48,593 nt of DNA, taken from the NCBI GenBank assembly GCA_022801435.1, contig JAAWSG010000012.1, forward strand, positions 1-48,593. The letters are read 5' to 3'. Position 1 is the stretch's first letter, and each line of letters opens with the position of its first letter. Both the position numbers and the translations under genes were made by a program. Under the pieces are notes generated by a model. The model did not search any database, was not told the origin of the DNA, and worked only from the letters and a program-made list of their open reading frames with translations. The DNA is from Lawsonibacter sp. Lineage in GTDB: Bacteria; Bacillota; Clostridia; Oscillospirales; Oscillospiraceae. Below, piece by piece: positions 14,192 through 21,663 of this stretch.

Positions 14192-16831
14192 ATGGGCGAC
14201 TGGCACAGCCGGCCCGCGGCGCAGATCATGGAGGAGTTACATACCGGTCCCCAGGGGCTGAGCGAGCGGGAGGGCGCCCGGCGGCTGGAGCGGGAGGGCC
14301 CCAACCTGCTGGACAGTCCGCCTGGACCGGGGCTGCTCTCCCGGGCGCTGGGGCAGCTCAAGGACCCCATGATCCTGGTCCTGCTGGCGGCGGCGGGACT
14401 TTCTCTGGCGGCCAGCGGGGGGGAGGACTGGCTGGACGGGGTGATTATTTTGATTATCGTGGTGGTCAACGGGGTCATCTCCATCACCCAGGAGGACCAC
14501 GCCCAGCAGGCCCTGGAGGAGCTGCGCCGGGCCTCCGCCCCCATGGCCCGGGCGGTGCGGGGCGGCAAGGCCAGGACCCTGCCCGCCTCCGCCCTGGTCC
14601 CCGGGGATGTGATTCTGCTGGAGGCGGGGGACCAGGTGCCCGCTGACGCCCGTATTCTGGAGTGCAGCCGGCTCCAGGCGGACGAGTCGGCCATGACGGG
14701 GGAGTCGGTCCCGGTGGAGAAGGGGAGCGCCCCATCCCTGCCCCCCGACACCCCCCTGGGGGACCGGAGCAATATGCTGCTGTCCGGGACCCTCATCACC
14801 GCCGGACGGGGGACCGCTCTGGTGGTGGAGACCGGGATGAACACCGAGATGGGGCATATCGCCGGCCTGCTCCTGGACAGCGCCGAGGGAGACACCCCCC
14901 TCCAGCGGCGGATGGCGGAGATCTCAAAGACTCTGTCCTTCCTGTGCCTGTCGGTGTGCGCGGTGATGTTCGGGGTGGGGCTGCTCCAGGGGAAGGGGAT
15001 GCTGGATATGTTCCTCACCGCCGTCTCTCTGGCGGTGGCGGCCATTCCCGAGGGACTCCCCGCCATTGTGACCATCGTGCTGGCTCTGGGGGTGCAGCGC
15101 CTGGCCGCGGGGAACGCCATTGTCAAAAAGCTGCCCGCCGTGGAGACCCTGGGCTGCGCCGGGGTGATCTGCTCGGACAAGACGGGGACCCTTACCCAGA
15201 ACAAAATGACCGTTCAGCAGCTGTGGACCCTCCCCGGGACCCACCGGCGGGAGGCGCTGCTGGCAGGCTGTCTGTGCTCCGACGCCCGGCTGGAGTGGCG
15301 GGCGGGGGCTCCCACCGCCTCCGGGGACCCCACAGAGGGGGCGCTGGTGGTCCAGGCCGCCCGGGAGGGGCTGGACCAGCGGCGGGTCCTGGAGGAGTGG
15401 CCCCGCACCGGAGACCTGCCCTTCGACTCGGAGCGGAAGTGTATGTCCACCATCCACAGCCGGGGGAAGGGGAGCTGGACCGTCTTTGTCAAGGGGGCCC
15501 CCGATGTGCTGCTGGAGCGGTGCGTCTCCACCCCCAGGGGGCCCCTGGACGCCGGGGAGCGGCAGCGCATTCTGGCGGCCAATGAGGAGATGGCGGGGAA
15601 GGCGCTGCGGGTCATCGCCGTGGCCCGGAGGGAGCTCTCCCGGCTGCCCGCCCGGCTGGGACCCGAGACGCTGGAGCGGGAGCTCACCTTTCTGGGGCTT
15701 TTTGGGCTGATGGACCCGCCCCGGCCCGAGGTGCGCTCCGCCGTGGACAAGTGCCACCTGGCGGGGGTGCGCCCCGTGATGATTACCGGCGACCACCGGG
15801 CCACCGCCTGCGCCATCGCCAAAGAGCTGGACATCCTCCGCCCGGGGGACTGGACCGTGACCGGCTCCGAGCTGGACTTCATGCCCCAGGCCATGCTGGA
15901 GGAGGACATCGAAAAATTCTCCGTCTTCGCCCGGGTGTCCCCTGAACACAAAATGCGCATTGTCCAGGCCTGGCAGAAGCGGGGACGGGTGGTGGCCATG
16001 ACGGGGGACGGCCTCAATGACGCCCCCGCCCTGAAGGCCGCGGACATCGGCTGCGCCATGGGGAGGACCGGGACCGATGTGGCCAAGGGGGCGGCGGATA
16101 TGGTGCTCACCGATGACAACTTCTCCACCATCGTGGCCGCCATCGAGGAGGGGCGGGGCATCTACTCCAACATCCGGAAGGCGGTACACTACCTGCTGTC
16201 CTGCAACATCGGAGAAATTTTCACCATCTTTGCCGCCACCCTCCTGGGCCTTGGACAGATGCCCCTGGCCCCGGTACAGCTGCTGTGGCTCAATCTGGTC
16301 ACCGACTCCCTCCCCGCCCTGGCCCTGGGGGTGGAGCCGGTGGAGGAGGGGGTCATGGAGGACGAGCCCCGGGACGCCTCCGCCGGGCTGTTCGACAAAA
16401 AGTTTTCCTTCCGCCTGGCCTGGCAGGGGCTGATGGTGGGGGGACTCACCCTGGCGGCCTATTTCCTGGGGCTGACCCGGTTGGGGACCCCGGGGATGGA
16501 GGGGGCCTGCGCCAATACCATGGCCTTCGCGACCCTCACCCTGTGCCAGCTCTTCCACGCCTTCAATGTCCGCAGCGAGGACCGGTCCCTCTTCTCCCAG
16601 GGGGTGCTGTCCAACCCGGCCATGAACCGGGCGTTTTTGGCGGGACTGGGGATGCAGCTGTCCGTCCTCCTCATCCCGCCCCTCCAGGGGGTGTTCTCCG
16701 TCACGCCTATGACCTCTCCTCAGTGGATTGCCGTTCTGGCCCTGGCCGCCGCCCCCATCCCCATCTGCGAGACGGCAAAGGCCCTCTCCCGCTCCGCCCG
16801 GGAGGAGGAGCGGACCGGACTGCCGGTGTAG
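14192..16831 (+). CDS. Cation-translocating P-type ATPase, Ca2+ (PMR1/SERCA) type
   Basis: This 879-residue P2A-type ATPase couples ATP hydrolysis to export of Ca2+ or a related divalent cation. It contains the N-terminal cation ATPase domain (EELHTGPQGLSEREGARRLEREGPN), the actuator DESAMTGESVPVEK, the M4 ion site AAIPEGLPAIV (Pro286 region), the phosphorylated Asp329 in CSDKTGTLTQNKMTVQ, the nucleotide-domain FVKGAPDVLLERC, the hinge AMTGDGLNDAPALKAADIG (from about residue 602) and C-terminal transmembrane segments. The M6 motif LWLNLVTDSLPALALGVEP is typical of Ca pumps. The gene has a modest ribosome binding site (GAAGGGAG) and no close partner. Mn2+ transport is an alternative. Confidence 0.94.
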   Translation: MGDWHSRPAAQIMEELHTGPQGLSEREGARRLEREGPNLLDSPPGPGLLSRALGQLKDPMILVLLAAAGLSLAASGGEDWLDGVIILIIVVVNGVISITQEDHAQQALEELRRASAPMARAVRGGKARTLPASALVPGDVILLEAGDQVPADARILECSRLQADESAMTGESVPVEKGSAPSLPPDTPLGDRSNMLLSGTLITAGRGTALVVETGMNTEMGHIAGLLLDSAEGDTPLQRRMAEISKTLSFLCLSVCAVMFGVGLLQGKGMLDMFLTAVSLAVAAIPEGLPAIVTIVLALGVQRLAAGNAIVKKLPAVETLGCAGVICSDKTGTLTQNKMTVQQLWTLPGTHRREALLAGCLCSDARLEWRAGAPTASGDPTEGALVVQAAREGLDQRRVLEEWPRTGDLPFDSERKCMSTIHSRGKGSWTVFVKGAPDVLLERCVSTPRGPLDAGERQRILAANEEMAGKALRVIAVARRELSRLPARLGPETLERELTFLGLFGLMDPPRPEVRSAVDKCHLAGVRPVMITGDHRATACAIAKELDILRPGDWTVTGSELDFMPQAMLEEDIEKFSVFARVSPEHKMRIVQAWQKRGRVVAMTGDGLNDAPALKAADIGCAMGRTGTDVAKGAADMVLTDDNFSTIVAAIEEGRGIYSNIRKAVHYLLSCNIGEIFTIFAATLLGLGQMPLAPVQLLWLNLVTDSLPALALGVEPVEEGVMEDEPRDASAGLFDKKFSFRLAWQGLMVGGLTLAAYFLGLTRLGTPGMEGACANTMAFATLTLCQLFHAFNVRSEDRSLFSQGVLSNPAMNRAFLAGLGMQLSVLLIPPLQGVFSVTPMTSPQWIAVLALAAAPIPICETAKALSRSAREEERTGLPV

Positions 16832-16894
16832 GGATTACGGGCCGGCAGAATGCTGTGGGGACACGCTGATACGGAACGTCCGCTCTCTGATCGG

Positions 16895-16936
16895 TAAAAA
16901 ACGCGCACGGTGCAGCGATGCACCGTGCGCGTTTCC
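16895..16936 (-). terminator. Terminator of the CsaA-like gene
   Basis: A perfect stem (CGCGCACGGTGCA/TGCACCGTGCGCG around GCGA). On the reverse strand it is followed by TTTTTTACC, so it mainly ends the leftward transcript of the regulator/CsaA pair. It also separates that transcript from the convergent P-type ATPase gene. Confidence 0.88.
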
Positions 16937-16946
16937 AGTTGGTGTT

Positions 16947-17306
16947 TCAGCTCACCCGGAAGCCCACCGGGCAGTCCTCGTGGGCGAAGAGGACCTTGCA
17001 GTCGTCCTCGTCGGGGTTGTCCACCGCCAGGAGCATCCCCTCGCTGACCACTCCGCAGAACTTGTGGGGGGCCAGGTTGGCCACCACCACGATTTTCCTG
17101 CCGATGAGGTCCTCGGGCTTGTAGTAGGCCCGGATGGTGGACATGATGGTCCGCTCCCCGAAGCCGTCGTTCACCGTCAGCTTGAGGAAGTTGCGGCTCT
17201 TGACCACCTCCTCACAGGCGACGACCTGGCACACCCGCAGGTCCAGCTTCTGAAAATCCTCCAGCTCAATCTCGGGCCGGATGGGCTCCAGTTCCATAGG
17301 TTCCAT
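16947..17306 (-). CDS. tRNA-binding domain protein (CsaA / MetRS C-terminal-like)
   Basis: This 119-residue protein consists of a leader MELEPIRPEIELEDFQKLDLRV followed by the EMAP-II/Arc1p OB-fold: KSRNFLKLTVNDGFGERTIMSTIRAYYKPEDLIGRKIVVVANLAPHKFCGVVSEGMLLAV. The end motif ANLxPxKxxGVxSEGMLLA is the signature of the tRNA-binding domain found at the C-terminus of methionyl-tRNA synthetase and in the free-standing chaperone-like CsaA. The chosen ATG has AAGGAGA eight bases upstream. It sits 25 bases downstream of the sigma-54 activator gene on the same strand and shares its terminator. A free MetRS-beta function or a chaperone role are both possible; its link to the activator is positional only. 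Confidence 0.88.
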   Translation of the reverse strand: MEPMELEPIRPEIELEDFQKLDLRVCQVVACEEVVKSRNFLKLTVNDGFGERTIMSTIRAYYKPEDLIGRKIVVVANLAPHKFCGVVSEGMLLAVDNPDEDDCKVLFAHEDCPVGFRVS

Positions 17307-17331
17307 TTGGCATTCTCCTTTGTCAAAAAAA

Positions 17332-19035
17332 TCATTTATCTGAAAAATGGGCCTGGTCCATCTTTCGGTACAGGGTGCGCAGGCTGATGCCCAGCGCCTC
17401 GGCGGCCTGGGTCTTCCCCTTGACATCCCAGCCGTACTGGTTGAGCATATCCCGGATGGCGGCGTACTCCGCTCCCTTGAGGGTGGGGGCCGGCTGCTGC
17501 TCCGCCCCCCGGAGGAGGTAGCCGGGCAGGTCCTCCAGCTCCACCACCGGGCCCTCCGCCATGTTGACGCAGTACTCCACCACATTCTCCAGCTGCCGGA
17601 TATTGCCCGGCCAGGAGAACTGGCGGAACAGGTCCAGCGCCTCCGGGCTGAAACCGGTGATGCGGGCGCTGAGCCGGCGGTTGAACTTGTCCAAAAAGGC
17701 CTGGAGCAGCTCGGGCAGGTCCTCCATCCGCTCCCGCAGGGGGAGCATCTCAATGTTGATGACATTCAGGCGGTAGAACAGGTCGGCCCGGAAGCGGTTT
17801 TCCGCAATGCGCTGGGCCATGTCCGCGTTGGAGGCGGAGATGATCCGGGCGTGGATCTGGATGGTCTGGGTTCCGCCCACCCGCTCGAAGCAGTGCTCCT
17901 GGAGGACGGTGAGGAGCTTGGCCTGCATACTCATGGGCATCTCGCCAATTTCGTCCAGGAACAGGGTCCCGTCCCCCGCCAGCTCCAGCTTGCCCCGCTT
18001 GCCCGACTTCAAAGCTCCGGTGAAGGCCCCCGCCTCATAGCCGAACAGCTCGCTCTCAAACAAGGTCTCGGGGATGTTGGCGCAGCTGATGGTGATGAAG
18101 GGCCGGTCCCGCCGCTCCCCCTGGAGGTGAATGGACTTGGCCAGCAGCCCCTTGCCCGTCCCCGTCTCCCCGGAGATGTACACCGAGGAGGGGCTGTTGA
18201 TGACCCGGGCCATCCTCCGCCGGACGCTGGACATATGGACGCCGCTGCCCCGCATGGTGTCCGCGTCAGGGAGCCGGGCCTTGAGCCGGGGGTCCGCCCG
18301 CCGGTTCAGCCGGATGGCGAAGCCGGTGACCTCCCCCCCGGTGCGCACCGGCACGGAGAGGATGGAAAAGGGGACGCTCCGGTCGGCGGGGACCTGTTCT
18401 TCCACCCGCTCCCCCTCCAAAATCAGCTCCGCCAGGGGGGCGGGGAGGAAGTCGTGGATGGATTTCAGGCAGGAGCCGCTGAGCAGCTCCAGGACCGCGG
18501 CGTTCATGCTGACAATGTTTCCCCGCCGGTCGGTGAGGAGCAGTCCGCCGGGGGCCAGCTCAGAGAGGGCGGCCAGGTGGCTGTCCAGGCTGTCCAGACC
18601 CGTCTCTGGGGGGCTGGCCCGGAGGAGAGTGGAGATGAGGGAGGCAAATTCGCTGATGGTCCGCTTGAAAAATTCCGGCTCCTGTGCCATCCGGTCGTGG
18701 CCGCTCTGGGAGAAGGCGGAGAAGGACAGCACCCCCGCCGGATAGCTGCCCTGGGTGATGCGCTTTAATATCTCCAGGGTGGCCGGACAGTTGCCGTTGA
18801 AGCGGCAGCCTGCGCAGGAGGGCATCTGTCCCGGCCGGACCACCGTCACCTCGTCCTGCTCGATGACCTCCAGGATGGAGGGCTTGTGGACCGTGGTCCC
18901 CTTTTTTTCCAGATACTGGCTGCTGCACACCACCAGGGAGGCGGAGCTGTCAAAGACGGCGGACTCCACCCCGAACAGGTGCTGAATGATCTGTAAAACC
19001 TGGGCGAGCTGTTCCCGATAGGCTTGCAGTTCCAT
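17332..19035 (-). CDS. Sigma-54-dependent transcriptional activator (PAS, AAA+, Fis HTH)
   Basis: A 567-residue enhancer-binding protein that remodels RNA polymerase-sigma-54. The N-terminal sensory part (about residues 1-130) has a cysteine cluster CAGCRFNGNC (about 74-83), possibly metal or redox sensing, followed by a PAS-like domain (ELAPGGLLLTDRRGNIVSMN). The AAA+ domain has Walker A SGETGTGKGLLAKSIH (about 287-302), the sigma-54 contact loop ESELFGYEAGAFTGA (GAFTGA about 335-340), Walker B GTLFLDEIGEM and the arginine finger region FRADLFYRLNV. A Fis-type helix-turn-helix ends it (KGKTQAAEALGISLRTLYRKM). It is divergent from the 19427 operon, whose -24/-12 promoter it most likely activates. 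The effector is unknown. Confidence 0.95.
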   Translation of the reverse strand: MELQAYREQLAQVLQIIQHLFGVESAVFDSSASLVVCSSQYLEKKGTTVHKPSILEVIEQDEVTVVRPGQMPSCAGCRFNGNCPATLEILKRITQGSYPAGVLSFSAFSQSGHDRMAQEPEFFKRTISEFASLISTLLRASPPETGLDSLDSHLAALSELAPGGLLLTDRRGNIVSMNAAVLELLSGSCLKSIHDFLPAPLAELILEGERVEEQVPADRSVPFSILSVPVRTGGEVTGFAIRLNRRADPRLKARLPDADTMRGSGVHMSSVRRRMARVINSPSSVYISGETGTGKGLLAKSIHLQGERRDRPFITISCANIPETLFESELFGYEAGAFTGALKSGKRGKLELAGDGTLFLDEIGEMPMSMQAKLLTVLQEHCFERVGGTQTIQIHARIISASNADMAQRIAENRFRADLFYRLNVINIEMLPLRERMEDLPELLQAFLDKFNRRLSARITGFSPEALDLFRQFSWPGNIRQLENVVEYCVNMAEGPVVELEDLPGYLLRGAEQQPAPTLKGAEYAAIRDMLNQYGWDVKGKTQAAEALGISLRTLYRKMDQAHFSDK

Positions 19036-19079
19036 GAAAGGGCCTCCTCTCTGCGCGTGTATTCCGGCTGACAGAGCAG

Positions 19080-19108
19080 ACTATAGCACACCCGAGCGGA
19101 AATTGCAA
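19080..19108 (-). promoter_or_regulatory. Sigma-A promoter of the activator gene
   Basis: Reverse strand TTGCAA (plus 19108-19103), 17 bases, TATAGT (plus 19085-19080), followed by GAGGAGG seven bases before the ATG. Confidence 0.75.
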
Positions 19109-19126
19109 GGGTGCGGGACGGATTTT

Positions 19127-19160
19127 TGACAAAAATGTCAGCGGATTTGGCAAATATGAC
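19127..19160. promoter_or_regulatory. Candidate upstream activating sequence for the sigma-54 activator
   Basis: Arms TGACA (19127-19131) and TGTCA (19136-19140) form an inverted repeat, with a further TGACG half-site at about 19156-19160. The site is roughly 165 bases upstream of the -24 element and just upstream of the activator's own promoter, a normal place for a UAS. The rest of this 390-base gap holds the two promoters and an A/T-rich hairpin-like stretch (19237-19278) with no gene. Confidence 0.45.
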
Positions 19161-19303
19161 GCAACGGCCGGCGGGAGCGGGAAAGAGGGAGACATAGAGG
19201 GTAGAAATAAAAATCATTATTTTTGCCTATAAATCTGAAAAACAGAGGAAATCCCCTCCGCTGTTCCGCTGTTTTTTTGAGCTTTTTGCCGGAACAAAAT
19301 AGT

Positions 19304-19320
19304 TGGCACGGGGATTGCTT
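19304..19320 (+). promoter_or_regulatory. Sigma-54 (-24/-12) promoter of the catabolic operon
   Basis: TGGCAC, five bases, TTGCTT matches the sigma-54 consensus TGGCAC-N5-TTGCW exactly, with GG at -24 and GC at -12. It lies 107 bases before the first gene and faces away from the divergent sigma-54 activator gene. Confidence 0.93.
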
Positions 19321-19426
19321 GTATATACAGACAGAACCAGAGGGGGGCCGGAGAGGCCGGTCCCAATGGAGCGCGGCGGCCCGCCGCCCGCACAAGTATC
19401 GTTATTCGTTATGAGGAGGAAACATC

Positions 19427-20221
19427 ATGCTGCAAAAGAAAGATCCCCTGAATCTGACTGGAAAGGTGGCCGTCATCACCGGCGGCGGCTCCGGCATTGG
19501 CCTGGGCGTGGCGCAGCTGCTGTCCGCCTACGGCGCGGCGGTGGCCATCGTGGACGTGAGCGACAAGGCGGAGGAGAAGGCCCAGGAGATGCGGGACGCC
19601 GGACGGCAGGCCGCGTTCTTCAAGTGCGATGTGACCAATGAGGAGAGCGTCATCGCTGCCGTCAAGGCCATTGTGGAAAAATTCGGACGCATTGACATCC
19701 TGCACAACAACGCCGGGGTCACGGTGCGCAAGACCATCGAGGACCTGGCGGAGAAGGAGTGGGATTTTGTGCTGGATGTGGGCCTCAAGGGTCTGTTCCT
19801 CATGAGCAAGCACGTCATCCCCGAGATGAAGAAGGTGGGCGGCGGCTCCATCGTCAACACCGGCTCGGGCTGGGGCCTGAAGGGCGGAGACCTGGCCGCG
19901 GCCTACTGCGCGGTGAAGGGCGGCATCGTCAACGTCACCCGGGCTATGGCCATCGACCACGGCAAGGACAACATCCGGGTCAACTCCATCAACCCCGGCG
20001 ACACCGTCACCGCCATGATGGTCAGTGAGGGCCGCCAGACCGGTGAGATCAAGAGCGACGCCGACATCGACGAGTTCCTGAAATCCTGCGGTGCGGGCCG
20101 TCCCCTGGCCCGTATCGGCCAGCCCGAGGATATCGCCAACGGCGTGCTGTTCCTGTGCTCCGACCTGGCCAGCTGGGTGACCGGCGCGGCCCTGGTGGTA
20201 GACGGCGGCGGCATCGCCTAA
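19427..20221 (+). CDS. SDR family NAD(P)-dependent oxidoreductase 1
   Basis: This 264-residue classical short-chain dehydrogenase interconverts an alcohol and a ketone/aldehyde using NAD(P). The cofactor loop is VITGGGSGIGLG (about residues 16-27), followed by the structural NNAG, the catalytic Ser in NTGSGW and the Tyr160/Lys164 pair in AAYCAVKGG. The C-terminal ASWVTGAALVVDGGG is typical. The acidic residue at the end of beta-2 (AIVDVSD) suggests NAD+ preference. It is the first gene after the sigma-54 promoter, with GAGGA nine bases before ATG, and only 25 bases from the next gene. The substrate is presumably an intermediate of the pathway encoded by the operon. Confidence 0.93.
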   Translation: MLQKKDPLNLTGKVAVITGGGSGIGLGVAQLLSAYGAAVAIVDVSDKAEEKAQEMRDAGRQAAFFKCDVTNEESVIAAVKAIVEKFGRIDILHNNAGVTVRKTIEDLAEKEWDFVLDVGLKGLFLMSKHVIPEMKKVGGGSIVNTGSGWGLKGGDLAAAYCAVKGGIVNVTRAMAIDHGKDNIRVNSINPGDTVTAMMVSEGRQTGEIKSDADIDEFLKSCGAGRPLARIGQPEDIANGVLFLCSDLASWVTGAALVVDGGGIA

Positions 20222-20246
20222 TTGAAAGAAAAGGAAGGTAAAGAGC

Positions 20247-21641
20247 ATGAGCGTGAAAGGATATAAAAGCCATCCTTACATCCCCAACTCCGTGCCCGCA
20301 GTGGAGCAGGAGATGCTTCAGGAGCTGGGCCTGACCAGCCTGGAGCAGCTCCACGCCGAGGTCCCCGGGGAGATTATCCTGAAAAACCAGATGAACCTGC
20401 CCGAGGCCTTCGGCTCTGAGTACGAGCTGCGCCGCCACGTGGAGGGCCTGCTGAAGAAGAACACCAGCTGCGCGGACAACCTGAACTTCCTGGGCGCGGG
20501 CTGCTGGCAGCACTACGTCCCCGCCCTGTGCGACGAGATCAACGGCAAGGGCGAGTTCGTCACCGCCTACGGAGGGGAGTCCTACAACGACTTCGGCCGC
20601 TTCCAGAGCCTCTTTGAGTATGAGAGCCTGATGGCCGAGCTGGTGGACATGGAGGTGGTCAACGTCCCCACCATGGACTGGGCCCAGGCCGCCGCCACCG
20701 CCATCCGCATGGGCAGCCGGATCGCTGGCCGCACCCAGGTGCTGGTCACCGGCTCCATCGACCGGGAGAAGCTGGCGGTCATCAAGAACTACTGCACCCC
20801 CGACCTGGAGATCGTGGAGGTGGCCATCGACCCCGCCACCGGCTGCATGGACCTGTCCGACCTGAAGGCCAAGCTGTGCGGCAGGACCGGCGTGGTGTAC
20901 TTTGAGAACCCCTCCTACCTGGGCGTGCTGGAGGTCCAGGCCCAGGAGATCGCCAAGCTGGCCCATGAGGCCGGGGCCCAGTGCGTGGTGGGTGTGGACC
21001 CCATCTCCCTGGGCGTCCTCTCCGCCCCCCGCTCCTACGGCGGGGACATCGTGTGCGGCGACCTGCAGCCCCTAGGCATCCATATGAACTACGGCGGCGG
21101 GCAGTCCGGCTTTATGGCCACCATGGACGACCCCAAGTACGTGCTGGAGTTCCCCTCCCGCCTGTTCGGCATCTGCTGCACCAACACCCCCGGCGAGTAC
21201 GCCTTCGGGGATGTGGCCTATGACCGCACCTCCTTCGGCCACCTGCGGGAGAAGGCCAAGGAGTACGTGGGCACTCAGTCCGCCCTGTGGGGCATCACCG
21301 CCGGCGTCTACCTGGCCACCATGGGCCCCCAGGGAATGCGGGAGGTGGGCGAGACCATCATGGCCAACGCCCAGTACGCCGCCCAGGAGATCGCCAAGCT
21401 GAACAACCTCTCCATCCGCTTCCAAACCCCCTTCTTCAAGGAGTTCGTGGTGGACTTCTCCAAGACGGGCAAGACCGCGGCGGAGGTCAACAAGGCTCTG
21501 CTGGGCAAGGGCATCTTCGGCGGCAAGGACCTGTCCCGGGACTTCCCCGCTCTGGGCCAGTGCGCCATGTACTGCGTCACCGAGGTCCACACCAAGGAAG
21601 ACATCGACCGTCTGGTCTCCGCCCTGGGCGAGATCCTTTGA
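20247..21641 (+). CDS. GcvPA-like protein (glycine dehydrogenase subunit 1 homologue)
   Basis: The 464-residue product resembles the N-terminal half of the PLP-dependent glycine decarboxylase P-protein. Visible family blocks are HPYIPNS, LGAGCWQHYVPALCDEI (compare FLGxGxYxHxxP), TAYGGESYNDFGRFQSLFEYESLMAELVDMEVVN (compare the P-protein QAEISQGxLQxxFEYQT) and the late ITAGVYLATMGPQGMRE. Several canonical residues are replaced; for example the FGGPxxGxxA motif reads MNYGGGQSGFMA. The usual Gln/Ala-rich YTPYQAEISQG is also altered, so it is a divergent paralogue. It should form a heterotetramer with the GcvPB-like protein 22 bases downstream. GcvH and GcvT are not in the operon, so a reaction other than glycine cleavage is likely. 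Confidence 0.85.
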   Translation: MSVKGYKSHPYIPNSVPAVEQEMLQELGLTSLEQLHAEVPGEIILKNQMNLPEAFGSEYELRRHVEGLLKKNTSCADNLNFLGAGCWQHYVPALCDEINGKGEFVTAYGGESYNDFGRFQSLFEYESLMAELVDMEVVNVPTMDWAQAAATAIRMGSRIAGRTQVLVTGSIDREKLAVIKNYCTPDLEIVEVAIDPATGCMDLSDLKAKLCGRTGVVYFENPSYLGVLEVQAQEIAKLAHEAGAQCVVGVDPISLGVLSAPRSYGGDIVCGDLQPLGIHMNYGGGQSGFMATMDDPKYVLEFPSRLFGICCTNTPGEYAFGDVAYDRTSFGHLREKAKEYVGTQSALWGITAGVYLATMGPQGMREVGETIMANAQYAAQEIAKLNNLSIRFQTPFFKEFVVDFSKTGKTAAEVNKALLGKGIFGGKDLSRDFPALGQCAMYCVTEVHTKEDIDRLVSALGEIL

Positions 21642-21663
21642 TGGGTGAAAGGAGAAACAAGAC

